From contig NZ_RARB01000009.1 of assembly GCF_003612015.1 (NCBI RefSeq), forward strand, positions 62,001 to 126,000: a DNA stretch of 64,000 nt. Direction: 5' to 3'. Source of the stretch: Pantoea piersonii. Lineage in GTDB: Bacteria; Pseudomonadota; Gammaproteobacteria; Enterobacterales; Enterobacteriaceae. The notes under the pieces were generated by a model that did not search any database, was not told where the DNA came from, and was given only the letters and a program-made list of their open reading frames with translations. Shown here piece by piece: positions 37,033 to 45,690 of this stretch (its first letter is position 1; every line of letters begins with the position of its first letter). A program made the position numbers and the translations under genes.

Positions 37033-40000
37033 TTACGCCTTTTCCACTTTCACTAAAAAACCTTTATATTCCGGCGTTTGCGAGTTAGCGTCGCCCACTG
37101 ACGGCGTCAGCGTATTGGCGAGGAAGCCTTTGCGCGTCGTGCCTTCAAAACCCCAGTGACAGGGGATACCGATGGTATCGACCGGTTTGCCGTCAATGTG
37201 CAGACGCTGGAGACGTCGCGTTACCACCGCTTTGGCTTTGATATAGCCGCGGCGGGAGGTGACCTTAACGCTGTCGCCCGCCTTGATGCCTTTCTCCGCC
37301 GCCAGTTCTGTACCAATCTCCACAAACTGCTCCGGCTGCGCGATGGCGTTCAGCAACGCATGTTTCGTCCAGTGACGGAACAGTTCGGTGATGGAGTAGG
37401 TGGTCGCGACGCAGGGATAATCGGCCGCCTCGCCCAGCTGTGCGGCATCGCGCGTAAAGAGGCGCGCTACCGGGCTATGGCTCTGCTGCGGATGGAGCGG
37501 ATTGGCGGCCAGCGGGCTCTCCATCGGCTCATAGTGCTCAGGAAACGGCCCGTCGGCCATTTTATCGAGCGCGAAGAGATGGCCCAGACCGTCCGGCTGC
37601 ATGATAAAAGGCCCGGCCTGCTGCTGCGGCGCCATCGTCAGCGGATAGTCCGGCACGTCGATGCCCTGCCAGCGCTGGCCGTCCCACTCGATCAGACGGC
37701 GATTCGGGTCCCAGGCTTTGCCCTGTTCGTCGGCGGAGGCGCGGTTGTAGAGAATGCGGCGGTTCGCCGGCCAGGCCCAGGCCCAGCCGGAAACCGCGCC
37801 CAGGCCGGAGGGATCGGCGTTATCGCGGCGCGCCATCTGGTTGCCCTGCGGTGTCCAGCTGCCCGCATAGATCCAGCAGCCGCTGGCGGTGCTGCCGTCG
37901 TTGCGCAGTTCGGCGAACGAGCTAAGCTGCTGACCCTTTTTCAGCAGCAGCTTGCCGCTGGCGTCGTAAACATCCTGTAGGGCGCGGCCGTTGCTCTCCT
38001 GTGCCACCTCTTCCGGCGAGGGATTGGCGGGATTGCTGTAGTCCCAGCGCATCGCCATCAGCGGTTCCGGCGCGACGCCGCCTTCCTGACGATAGAGTTC
38101 GCGCAGGCGTAAAAAGAGATTGCCGAGAATTTTGCCGTCGTGCAGCGCTTCGCCCGGTGGCTCGGCGGCGGCCCAGTGCCACTGCAGCCAGCGCGACGAG
38201 TTGGCGACCGAGCCATCCTCTTCGGCGAAGCAGGAGGAGGGCAGGCGGAACACCTCCGTCGCTATCTGCGCGGGATCGACGTCGTTGAATTCACCGTGTG
38301 GCTGCCAGAAGCTGGCGGTTTCGGTGCTGAGCGGATCGATCACGACCATATACTTCAGGCGCGAGAGGGCGCGGCACGCTTTATTTTTGTCAGGGAAAGC
38401 GGCCAGCAGGTTAAAGCCCTGAATAAGGGCGCCGTTCATTGCGCCCTGTTCCATCATCTCCGCCTGGGCCATGCAGTCGTAGCTCTTGTCCCACTTGGGT
38501 AGCCAGTCGTAGCCCCACTGATTCTCCGCCGTGGCGTTATCGCCGTAAAAGCTCTTCATCAGGCTGATAAAGAACTTATCGGTGTTCTGCCAGTAGTTAA
38601 CCTGGCCCGGCAGCGACGCGACGGGCGTCGCTTTTTGCAGATAATCCGCCAGCGTCGCCATCTTCTCCGACGGCAGCGGTAAATAGCCCGGCAGACTTTG
38701 CGACAGCAGGCCGAGATCGGTATAGCCCTGCACATTAGAGTGGCCGCGCAGCGCGTTAATGCCGCCGCCCGGCATGCCGATATTGCCCAGCAGCAGCTGG
38801 ATCATCGCGGCGGTGCGGATAATCTGTGAGCCGTTCGTATGGTGCGTCCATCCCAGCGCATAGAGGATAGTGGCGGTGCGGTTGGGCGCGCTGGTGGTAG
38901 CAAGCTGCCGACATATGGCGAGGAAGGTCTCATGCGGCGTGCCGCACAGGCGCGTTACCATCTCCGGGGTGTAGCGGCTGGCGTGCGCCTTTAGCAGATT
39001 CAGCACGCAGCGCGGGTGGCTAAAGCTGTCGTCACGGCGCGCGTGGCCGTTCTCATCCAGCTCATAGTGCCAGCCAGCGCGATCGTACTGGCGCGTCGCC
39101 GCGTCATAACCGCTGAACAGGCCCTCTTCGAAGCTGTAGCCGTCGCTGACGATCAACGCGGCGTTGGTAAAGGCGCGCACGTACTGCTGCTGGATCTGAT
39201 TGTGCTGCAACAGATAGTTGATGACCCCCATCAGGAACACCACGTCGCTGCCTGCGCGTACCGGCGCATAGAGGTCCGCCACCGACGCTGAGCGGTTGAA
39301 GCGCGGATCCACGACAATCACCTGCGCGTTATTGCTTTTCTTCGCCTCGATTACCCATTTAAAGCCGACCGGGTGTGCTTCCGCTGGATTGCCGCCCATG
39401 ATCAGCACCACGTCGGCGTTTTTGATGTCGTTCCAGTTATTGGTCATCGCGCCTCGGCCGAAGCTGGGCGCCAGCGCGGCGACCGTCGGGCCGTGGCACA
39501 GCCGGGCCTGGTTCTCCAGCGCGACGATGCCGAGCGCGCGGGCGAACTTATGGTCGAGCAGGCCAGTTTCATTACTGGCGGCCGACGAGCAGAACATGGC
39601 GGTGGTCGGCCAGCGGTTGACCGTGACGCCCGCGGCGTTGGCCTGCTGGAAGTGAGCGTCACGATCCTGCTTCATCAGGCGGGCGATGCGCTCAAAGGCC
39701 TCCTGCCAGCTGATGCGCTGCCATTTGTCGCTGCCTGGCGCGCGATACGCCGGATATTTCAGCCGCTGGTCGCTGTGAATGTAGTCGAGCACGCCTGCGC
39801 CTTTTGGGCAGAGCGAGCCGCGGCTGACCGGATGATCGGGATCGCCTTCAATATGGTAGATAGCGGCGCTGGCATTTTTAGCGCCGTCGCCGAGGCTGTA
39901 GATCAGCATGCCGCAGCCGACGGAACAGTAAGTGCAGTTATTACGCGTCTCTCTGGCGCGAATGAGCTTATATTCCCTGACGCTGGCTAATGCGGTTTCC

Positions 40001-40083
40001 GGGGCAAAACCCAGCAACGCCGCGCTGGTTCCCGCCATGCCGCCAGCGCAGATTTTGAAAAAACTCCGTCTGGTAATTTGCAT
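37033..40083 (-). CDS. fdoG: Formate dehydrogenase-O catalytic subunit, cysteine form
   Basis: The 1016-residue molybdopterin enzyme has a Tat signal (RRSFFK at 5-10), a [4Fe-4S] motif (CTYCSVGCGM with SLCPKG, 50-94) and the molybdopterin-binding domains of the FdnG/FdoG family. Residue 196 in NQARLCHGPTV is cysteine coded by TGC (39498-39496). In E. coli FdnG and FdoG this is selenocysteine coded by UGA, so the gene reads through without recoding. The enzyme oxidises formate in the periplasm and feeds quinone under aerobic and nitrate conditions. It leads fdoGHI-fdhE and is divergent from fdhD. Cysteine forms usually turn over more slowly than selenium forms; that is family knowledge. Confidence 0.96.
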   Translation of the reverse strand: MQITRRSFFKICAGGMAGTSAALLGFAPETALASVREYKLIRARETRNNCTYCSVGCGMLIYSLGDGAKNASAAIYHIEGDPDHPVSRGSLCPKGAGVLDYIHSDQRLKYPAYRAPGSDKWQRISWQEAFERIARLMKQDRDAHFQQANAAGVTVNRWPTTAMFCSSAASNETGLLDHKFARALGIVALENQARLCHGPTVAALAPSFGRGAMTNNWNDIKNADVVLIMGGNPAEAHPVGFKWVIEAKKSNNAQVIVVDPRFNRSASVADLYAPVRAGSDVVFLMGVINYLLQHNQIQQQYVRAFTNAALIVSDGYSFEEGLFSGYDAATRQYDRAGWHYELDENGHARRDDSFSHPRCVLNLLKAHASRYTPEMVTRLCGTPHETFLAICRQLATTSAPNRTATILYALGWTHHTNGSQIIRTAAMIQLLLGNIGMPGGGINALRGHSNVQGYTDLGLLSQSLPGYLPLPSEKMATLADYLQKATPVASLPGQVNYWQNTDKFFISLMKSFYGDNATAENQWGYDWLPKWDKSYDCMAQAEMMEQGAMNGALIQGFNLLAAFPDKNKACRALSRLKYMVVIDPLSTETASFWQPHGEFNDVDPAQIATEVFRLPSSCFAEEDGSVANSSRWLQWHWAAAEPPGEALHDGKILGNLFLRLRELYRQEGGVAPEPLMAMRWDYSNPANPSPEEVAQESNGRALQDVYDASGKLLLKKGQQLSSFAELRNDGSTASGCWIYAGSWTPQGNQMARRDNADPSGLGAVSGWAWAWPANRRILYNRASADEQGKAWDPNRRLIEWDGQRWQGIDVPDYPLTMAPQQQAGPFIMQPDGLGHLFALDKMADGPFPEHYEPMESPLAANPLHPQQSHSPVARLFTRDAAQLGEAADYPCVATTYSITELFRHWTKHALLNAIAQPEQFVEIGTELAAEKGIKAGDSVKVTSRRGYIKAKAVVTRRLQRLHIDGKPVDTIGIPCHWGFEGTTRKGFLANTLTPSVGDANSQTPEYKGFLVKVEKA

Positions 40084-40477
40084 TTATCTTTCTACTTTTA
40101 TTGGCTCCATTGCGAAGCTATGCAAAATAACAATCCTGACTGCGCCTTATTTGACTGAGGTCAATAAGTTAGGCTTTAGTAATGCTTTTTTTAAATTCTG
40201 TTTAAAGACTTTCAGGGATGAGTCGCTTTATCCGCCTGTTTTCCGGGCGGCGATAAAAATATGTTCCTTAATTAAAACGGTTGTTAAAGCGCAACGGAAA
40301 ATCATTCTCATTTCTGCAGCTAAGGTGCGCCGCATCGGCATCGGCTATCTTTTCACCGCATAATTTGTATAGCGGTTTTTTTGCGCTACAGGAGACAACA
40401 GGGCAAAATTAGCCGCGTGGCTGCTGCCAGTGCGGCAGTGCGCACTTTAATTTATTGTTAATAACAGGTCGTAATCC
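40084..40477. promoter_or_regulatory. fdoG / fdhD divergent promoter region
   Basis: This 394-nt gap is AT-rich and holds no convincing gene. TTGAC-TGAG-GTCAA (40151-40164) is a near match to the FNR half-sites TTGAT-N4-ATCAA, 68 bp upstream of the fdoG start. A longer open frame crossing the region on the plus strand mostly lies antisense to fdoG and has no family features. Confidence 0.45.
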
Positions 40478-41302
40478 TTGAACGTTATCCCGCAATCCAC
40501 CGGCGAAAATTTAACAACTCAGACCGGTGCCAGCGAAAGGCTGGTGTGGCAGCGCGCCGATCTCACCGTCGCGCAGCCCGACTGGCTGGCAGACGAAGTG
40601 CCCGTTGCCCTGGTTTATAACGGCATCTCCCACGTAGTGATGATGACCACGCCGAAAGATTTAGAGGCGTTCGCTATCGGCTTTTCCCTCTCGGAAGGCA
40701 TTATTGACGCACCGGGCGATATTTTTGGCCTGGACGTGGTGCCGGGCTGTAACGGTATCGAGGTGCAGATCGAGCTTTCCAGTCGTCGCTTTATGGCACT
40801 GAAAGAGCAGCGTCGTGCGCTGGCGGGACGGACGGGCTGCGGCGTATGCGGCGTTGAGCAGCTGGAGCAGATTGGCAAGCCAGTGCAGCCGCTGTCTTTT
40901 ACCCAGACGTATGATCTGGCGCAGCTGGACCGCGGTCTGAGCCAGCTGAAAAATTATCAACCGGTGGGCCAGCAAACCGGCTGCACCCATGCGGCGGCCT
41001 GGTTACGCCCTGACGGGGAACTGGCGGGTGGCTGCGAAGATGTGGGCCGCCACGTCGCGCTGGATAAGCTGCTTGGCTATCGCAGCCGCGCGGAGTGGGG
41101 CGACGGCGCGGTGCTGGTTTCCAGCCGCGCCAGCTATGAGATGGTGCAGAAGTCCGCCATGTGCGGCGTCGAGATCCTGTTCGCCGTCTCGGCGGCGACG
41201 CGTCTTGCTGTCGAAGTAGCGGAACGCTGCAACCTTACGCTGGTGGGCTTTAGCAAGCCGGGGCGCGCCACGGTTTATACCCATCCGCAGCGCCTGCGTT
41301 AG
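40478..41302 (+). CDS. fdhD: Formate dehydrogenase sulfurtransferase FdhD
   Basis: The 274-residue protein follows E. coli FdhD from [22 protein letters not shown] [14 protein letters not shown] (about 39-52) to [37 protein letters not shown] near 119-138 contains the CxxC cysteines that carry sulfur from IscS to the molybdenum cofactor of formate dehydrogenases. A TTG start at 40478 is used; it fits the family length, but the ribosome-binding site is weak. It is divergent from fdoG. Confidence 0.95.
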   Translation: MNVIPQSTGENLTTQTGASERLVWQRADLTVAQPDWLADEVPVALVYNGISHVVMMTTPKDLEAFAIGFSLSEGIIDAPGDIFGLDVVPGCNGIEVQIELSSRRFMALKEQRRALAGRTGCGVCGVEQLEQIGKPVQPLSFTQTYDLAQLDRGLSQLKNYQPVGQQTGCTHAAAWLRPDGELAGGCEDVGRHVALDKLLGYRSRAEWGDGAVLVSSRASYEMVQKSAMCGVEILFAVSAATRLAVEVAERCNLTLVGFSKPGRATVYTHPQRLR

Positions 41303-41610
41303 CGGGACAAAGCGGCCCGTGTCGCTGCCCTGTGAGGAGAGGGGGACGCTGGCGAGAAAGCGGTTGCTGACCGCGCTTTACGGCGATGAACCGCTGCTCT
41401 TCCATGCATTGCCGGTGACGCTGAAGCCGCGCAGCAGTACCGGCGGTCTGTAAAAACAACAGGTTGTTTATAACAGATTTATCAAAACCTTATGTTTAAT
41501 AGGGCATTGATTACCCTTTTCCGGATCATGAATTTAACTATAATGGTTCGACTGCTTACGCGGCACGCCATCGGGCGCCGCCGCCCAAATATGAAATGGA
41601 GAGGAAGAAC
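41303..41610. promoter_or_regulatory. fdhD - sodA intergenic region with sodA promoter
   Basis: The right part is AT-rich and contains a perfect TATAAT (41539-41544), the likely sodA -10 box. The left part is GC-rich and includes a 44-codon open frame from GTG 41319 to 41453 that ends in a stop codon. That frame is not similar to anything I recognise and has no good ribosome-binding site. It is described among the findings. Confidence 0.4.
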
Positions 41611-42228
41611 ATGAGTTATTCACTGCCATCATTGCCTTACGCCTACGACGCACTGGAACCGCACTTCGACAAGCAGACGATGGAAATCCATCACACCAAA
41701 CACCACCAGACCTACGTTAACAACGCTAACGCCGCGCTGGAAGGTACTGAATTCGCTGACCTGCCGGTTGACGAGCTGATCACCAAACTGGATCAGGTTC
41801 CGGCAGACAAAAAAACCGTGCTGCGCAACAATGCCGGCGGTCACGCTAACCACAGCCTGTTCTGGAAAGGCCTGAAAATCGGCACCACGCTGCAGGGCGA
41901 CCTGAAAGCGGCTATCGAAAAAGATTTCGGCAGCTTTGAGAAATTCCAGGAAGAGTTTGAGAAAGCCGCTGCTACCCGCTTTGGTTCAGGCTGGGCGTGG
42001 CTGGTGAAAAAAGGCGACAAACTGGCTGTGGTTTCTACCGCTAACCAGGACAACCCGCTGATGGGCGAAGCAATTTCTGGCGCGTCTGGCTACCCGATTC
42101 TGGGCCTGGACGTGTGGGAGCACGCCTACTACCTGAAGTATCAGAACAAACGTCCTGACTACATCAAGGCGTTCTGGAACGTGGTGAACTGGGACGAAGC
42201 CGCTGCGCGTTTCGCCTCTGCAAAATAA
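41611..42228 (+). CDS. sodA: Superoxide dismutase [Mn]
   Basis: ATG 41611 follows AGGAAG and gives [20 protein letters not shown], a 205-residue cytoplasmic dismutase. Metal ligands are His27 ([11 protein letters not shown]), the His of NHSLFW near 81, and Asp and His in LDVWEHAYY near 167-171. [10 protein letters not shown] with Gly at the Mn/Fe discriminating position and the overall similarity to E. coli SodA point to manganese. It converts superoxide to hydrogen peroxide and oxygen. Confidence 0.97.
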   Translation: MSYSLPSLPYAYDALEPHFDKQTMEIHHTKHHQTYVNNANAALEGTEFADLPVDELITKLDQVPADKKTVLRNNAGGHANHSLFWKGLKIGTTLQGDLKAAIEKDFGSFEKFQEEFEKAAATRFGSGWAWLVKKGDKLAVVSTANQDNPLMGEAISGASGYPILGLDVWEHAYYLKYQNKRPDYIKAFWNVVNWDEAAARFASAK

Positions 42229-42248
42229 GTTTGTCCGTTTAACAGCAA

Positions 42249-42280
42249 AAACCGGTGAAGCGATTCGCCGGTTTTTTTAT
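42249..42280 (+). terminator. Rho-independent terminator of sodA
   Basis: AACCGGTGAA / TTCGCCGGTT arms with a short loop and one G-T pair are followed by seven T, 20 nt after the sodA stop. Confidence 0.92.
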
Positions 42281-42410
42281 GGTTGTAATAGCGATAATTA
42301 AACCGAAGCTAAACATGCGCGCAGTTGTTTTTTAACCTTTCACGATATTAACCTTCCGTTGAATTTCACACAGGTAGGCTAAATAACATTCCACAAGAGA
42401 ATGTTACATC

Positions 42411-43373
42411 ATGTCTATTATAACTACTCCTGCGCCGGCCCTTGAGTCGTCGGCTTCGCTGTTTTTTCGGTTAATCAGCGGAAAATTTACTCCGAATAAA
42501 CTGTGGTTGAGTAAACGTTTTCGCCTGAAGTTCGCCCTGAGAACCCTGGCGTTTCCCGCGACGACGCTGCGTTATCTGAATCAGCTGTCGCAGCTGCCCG
42601 ATTTGCACCAGGTCATGAGCGTGCAGGGATTACTGCCCGCTAAACTGCATCGTCCCTATCTACGCGCCGGGATCAGCGTGGCGGCACGTGCGCAGGCGAT
42701 CCTTGACCACTATCAGCTGGTCGCGGCTTTGCAGAATCCCCGGCTGCGGCAGCTGTTGCAAAGTCCCGGTGATAATTTGCTGGCGACGCTGCGCGGCAAA
42801 AATGATGAAACCTTCGAGCTTTTCTCCTGCCCGGGACGTTTCGATCGCGAAGGCGAAATTACGCTGGTGCTGCGCTACCAGCATGAGGCGCTCGCCTCGC
42901 TCTCTTTTTCGCTGATTAATGAAGCGGGCCAGCGCACCTTGCTGATCGGCGGTTTACAGGGGCCGCGCAAACATATCTCTAACGAGGTGATCCGCGAGGC
43001 GACGAAAGCAGCGCACGGGCTGTTCCCCAAACGCATCGTTATGGAAGTGGTGTGTATGCTGGCGCAGCACTGCGCGGCGGAGAACATTGCCGCCGTTGGC
43101 GATACCACGCATGTGTTCCGCAGCCTGCGCTATCGCCACAGCAAGAGCGATTATTTCTTTGCCAGCTACAGCGAGTTCTGGACATCGCTCGGCGGCGAAG
43201 CGCGCAAAGATGCGCTCTATAAGCTGCCACTCAGTATGCCGCGCAAAGGGCTGGAGGAGATCGCCAGCAAGAAACGGGCAGAGTATCGTCGACGTTACGA
43301 ATTGCTTGATGCGCTGGCGCAGCAGGTATCAGCTGCCGTCGGCCAGCGCGGAGAGGATCAGGCGGCCGCCTGA
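42411..43373 (+). CDS. VirK/YbjX family protein (DUF535)
   Basis: The 320-residue cytoplasmic-looking protein has the DUF535 pattern: an N-terminal SLFFRLISGKFTPNKLWLSKRFRLK-like basic helix, HRPYLRAGISVAARAQAILDHYQ near 77-99, and a conserved centre with GGLQGPRKHISNEVIREATKAAHG and SDYFFASYSEFW. Salmonella VirK and E. coli YbjX are of this family and are linked to envelope stress and antimicrobial-peptide resistance. The biochemical role is not known. It is convergent with yibL, whose stop lies 8 nt away. Confidence 0.88.
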   Translation: MSIITTPAPALESSASLFFRLISGKFTPNKLWLSKRFRLKFALRTLAFPATTLRYLNQLSQLPDLHQVMSVQGLLPAKLHRPYLRAGISVAARAQAILDHYQLVAALQNPRLRQLLQSPGDNLLATLRGKNDETFELFSCPGRFDREGEITLVLRYQHEALASLSFSLINEAGQRTLLIGGLQGPRKHISNEVIREATKAAHGLFPKRIVMEVVCMLAQHCAAENIAAVGDTTHVFRSLRYRHSKSDYFFASYSEFWTSLGGEARKDALYKLPLSMPRKGLEEIASKKRAEYRRRYELLDALAQQVSAAVGQRGEDQAAA

Positions 43374-43381
43374 TCCCGGGC

Positions 43382-43744
43382 TCAGAACGGCTTCTTCGCG
43401 AAGCCTGTCATCACCTTCAGACCCATTTCGCGGCCCAGCGCGGTCATCGGATGCACGACCACCAGGCCGCGTACGCTCTTCTTCAGCGTGCCCATGTCGG
43501 CCTGCTCTTTTTTGGTAATCTCGCGGCTGAACGGCAGATTTTGCAGCTTCTGCGCCTCCTGGCTCAGCTTATCGTCGCGCTTGTCGCGCAGACGCTCGAT
43601 CTCCGTAACCAGCGTCTCTTTCTCTTTCAGCAGCGCGCCCAGCTTCTCGGCGTCGCCTGACTCCAGCAGCTGCGGCTCTTTGCGGTTCAGGGCGTCCAGC
43701 TGATCGCTCAGACGTTTAATCTCGGCTTTTTCTTGCTCTTTCAT
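43382..43744 (-). CDS. yibL: YibL family ribosome-associated protein
   Basis: The 120-residue protein matches E. coli YibL, with the C-terminal block [19 protein letters not shown] (about 81-99) almost identical. The N-terminal 70 residues form a predicted coiled coil rich in Lys and Glu ([20 protein letters not shown]). YibL co-purifies with ribosomes in E. coli, but its role is unknown. As in E. coli it is the gene beside mtlR. Confidence 0.94.
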   Translation of the reverse strand: MKEQEKAEIKRLSDQLDALNRKEPQLLESGDAEKLGALLKEKETLVTEIERLRDKRDDKLSQEAQKLQNLPFSREITKKEQADMGTLKKSVRGLVVVHPMTALGREMGLKVMTGFAKKPF

Positions 43745-43831
43745 GGCGAAAACTCGTTGTGGAAAACAGGCAAAGGATACACGAAAAGCGGCACAGATTC
43801 GCGCGCGTCGATGGAGCGGGGCGCCTGAATC

Positions 43832-44365
43832 TCAGGCGCCGGGACGTTTGAACGCCTGTTTCAGGCTGATGCGCGAGATGAGTTCAGTCAGAGAGAGCAC
43901 CATGGTCGAGCGCACCATCTGCAGATAGCGCTGTTGCTGCATGGCACGCAGCTCGGCGTCGTCGGGATGAAAGTCCGGTTTCGGCGGCCACGCAACCACA
44001 CAGTGCAGTTCGCCGAACGGGCCGAGTATCTCATCGTCAGTAAAACGGTAGTCGCCCTGATCGTGATTCAGCTCTTCGCGCAGCGCCAGCAGCAGCTCAC
44101 AATCTTCATACTCATGGCGGTTGATAACGCCCAGACCGTAGATAAGCTTGAGGCGCACCGGCAGCTCGCCGAGCGGACCATCGCCCAGCAGCAGCGGCTC
44201 AACCGCATATTTCACCGCGTAGTCGTCCTTGCGAAATACCTGCAGCACCAGCAGATTGACTGCTTCAGCCAACAGTTCGACGGCAGCGATCAGGAAGCTT
44301 CTCACCGAACGTCCGGCGTTCAGGCGCTCAAGCACCCGGTTTTCAAAAGCTTGCTTCTCTTCCAT
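43832..44365 (-). CDS. mtlR: Mannitol operon repressor MtlR
   Basis: ATG 44365 gives 177 residues starting MEEKQAFENRVLERLNAGRS; the frame is open further upstream, and the E. coli annotation has a longer N-terminus, so the start is not certain. The rest (FRKDDYAVKYAVEPLLLGDGPLG and ILGPFGELHC) is clearly MtlR. It lowers mtl operon expression in the absence of mannitol; it has no classical HTH, and how it works is unsettled. It is the third gene of mtlADR. Confidence 0.94.
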   Translation of the reverse strand: MEEKQAFENRVLERLNAGRSVRSFLIAAVELLAEAVNLLVLQVFRKDDYAVKYAVEPLLLGDGPLGELPVRLKLIYGLGVINRHEYEDCELLLALREELNHDQGDYRFTDDEILGPFGELHCVVAWPPKPDFHPDDAELRAMQQQRYLQMVRSTMVLSLTELISRISLKQAFKRPGA

Positions 44366-44447
44366 TGTCGCCTGCAGAATTCTGATACCCTCAACGGGCG
44401 CAGCGTCGCTGCGCCCGTACCGCTTGTGCGTGACCAACACGCGACTG

Positions 44448-45596
44448 TTATGCCATCGCGTTGTACGCGCTGACCGCCGCCGCCACTACGTCGCTATCGG
44501 CATCCAGACCCGATACCTGCGCCAGCGTCGCCTGTGGGCCTTTCTCATTAATCAGCGCTTCCAGCTCCTGAGCCTGCGGATCCTGTGCGCTGCGGTAGTG
44601 CATTGCAGCGGCGATACCCTGCACCAGATTCGCGTTCGGCAGCTGATACTCCAGCGTGCCCAGCGTGGGCTTAATCAGACGATCGCCCGCGCTCAGCTTA
44701 CGCAGCGGCTGACGGCCTACGCGCTCCACGTCATCCTTCAGGTAAGGATTTTCGAAGCGGCCAAGGATTTTCTCGATATAGGCGGCGTGCTTGTCGGCGT
44801 CGAAGCCGTAGCGCTTGATCAGTACTGCGCCGCTCTCTTCCATTGCGCCTTTGACTACCGCGCGGATTTTCTCATCCAGAATAGCGTCGCGAATAGTCTG
44901 ATGTCCGGCGAGCTGGCCAAGATAGGCGGTAATCGCGTGGCCGGTGTTCAGGGTAAAGAGCTTGCGCTCGACGAAAGCCATCAGGTTATCGGTAAGCTCC
45001 ATACCTGCGATAGTGGGCAGCTCGCCTTTGAACTGAGTTTTATCGACAATCCACTCGCTGAAGGTTTCAACAGTCACTTCCAGCGGATCGTTGCTGCCCG
45101 CTTCGGACGGCGGCACGATACGGTCTACGGCAGAGTCAACGAAGCCGACATGCTGCTCGACCCAAGCGTGGTGCTGCTCCGGCAACGCTTTCAGCACATG
45201 CTGTTTTAGCTGGCTGGTGCCGCGCACCATGTTTTCACAGGCGATAATATTGAGCGGCCGGTCGTTGCCTGCTTCCTGACGTTTCGCCAGGCCTTTCGCC
45301 ACGCTGCCCGCGATGCGCTCAAGGATCTGCGGGCCGACTGCGGTAGTCACCAGATCAACGTCCGCCACCAGTGCGATAATATCGTCGCTGGTACTGTTGA
45401 CGGCGCTGACGCCCTTCACGATTTCCACTTTTGCCTGCTCGCCAACCACATGTACTGGATATTCATGACGCGCGTTCAGTGCATCCAGCACCACCTGGTT
45501 GACATCGGCAAACACCAGCTCAATGCCTGCATCCGCCAGCAGTTTGCCGATGAAACCACGACCGATATTACCTGCTCCAAAATGTAACGCTTTCAT
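44448..45596 (-). CDS. mtlD: Mannitol-1-phosphate 5-dehydrogenase
   Basis: ATG 45596 gives [20 protein letters not shown] with the NAD-binding glycines at 8-14; a short upstream extension is possible but lacks family support. The 382-residue protein keeps [26 protein letters not shown], which holds the catalytic lysine of long-chain mannitol dehydrogenases. It oxidises mannitol 1-phosphate to fructose 6-phosphate. It follows mtlA with a 94-nt gap that holds two strong hairpins. Confidence 0.97.
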   Translation of the reverse strand: MKALHFGAGNIGRGFIGKLLADAGIELVFADVNQVVLDALNARHEYPVHVVGEQAKVEIVKGVSAVNSTSDDIIALVADVDLVTTAVGPQILERIAGSVAKGLAKRQEAGNDRPLNIIACENMVRGTSQLKQHVLKALPEQHHAWVEQHVGFVDSAVDRIVPPSEAGSNDPLEVTVETFSEWIVDKTQFKGELPTIAGMELTDNLMAFVERKLFTLNTGHAITAYLGQLAGHQTIRDAILDEKIRAVVKGAMEESGAVLIKRYGFDADKHAAYIEKILGRFENPYLKDDVERVGRQPLRKLSAGDRLIKPTLGTLEYQLPNANLVQGIAAAMHYRSAQDPQAQELEALINEKGPQATLAQVSGLDADSDVVAAAVSAYNAMA

Positions 45597-45622
45597 AATA
45601 TTGACCCATATCAAATGACGAT

Positions 45623-45669
45623 GGGGCGGGCATGCCCGCCCCGGAAATCGGGACGGGCTTACCCGCCCC
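45623..45669. other. Two tandem GC-rich hairpins between mtlA and mtlD
   Basis: GGGGCGGGCATGCCCGCCCC (45623-45642) is a perfect 20-bp palindrome. GGGACGGG / CCCGCCCC (45650-45657 and 45662-45669) is a second hairpin with one mismatch and a 4-nt loop. Neither has a T tract. They may trim or protect the mtlA message and so set the mtlA:mtlD ratio. Confidence 0.6.
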
Positions 45670-45690
45670 AGGGAAAATCACGCAGGACGT

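Noticed and set aside
39496..39498. Possible selenocysteine UGA codon in fdoG
   Set aside because: The codon reads TGC on the coding strand, so cysteine is coded and no recoding is needed.
39932..40363. 143-codon plus-strand frame reaching into the fdoG-fdhD gap
   Set aside because: The first part is antisense to fdoG; the rest is AT-rich promoter DNA with no ribosome-binding site or family match.
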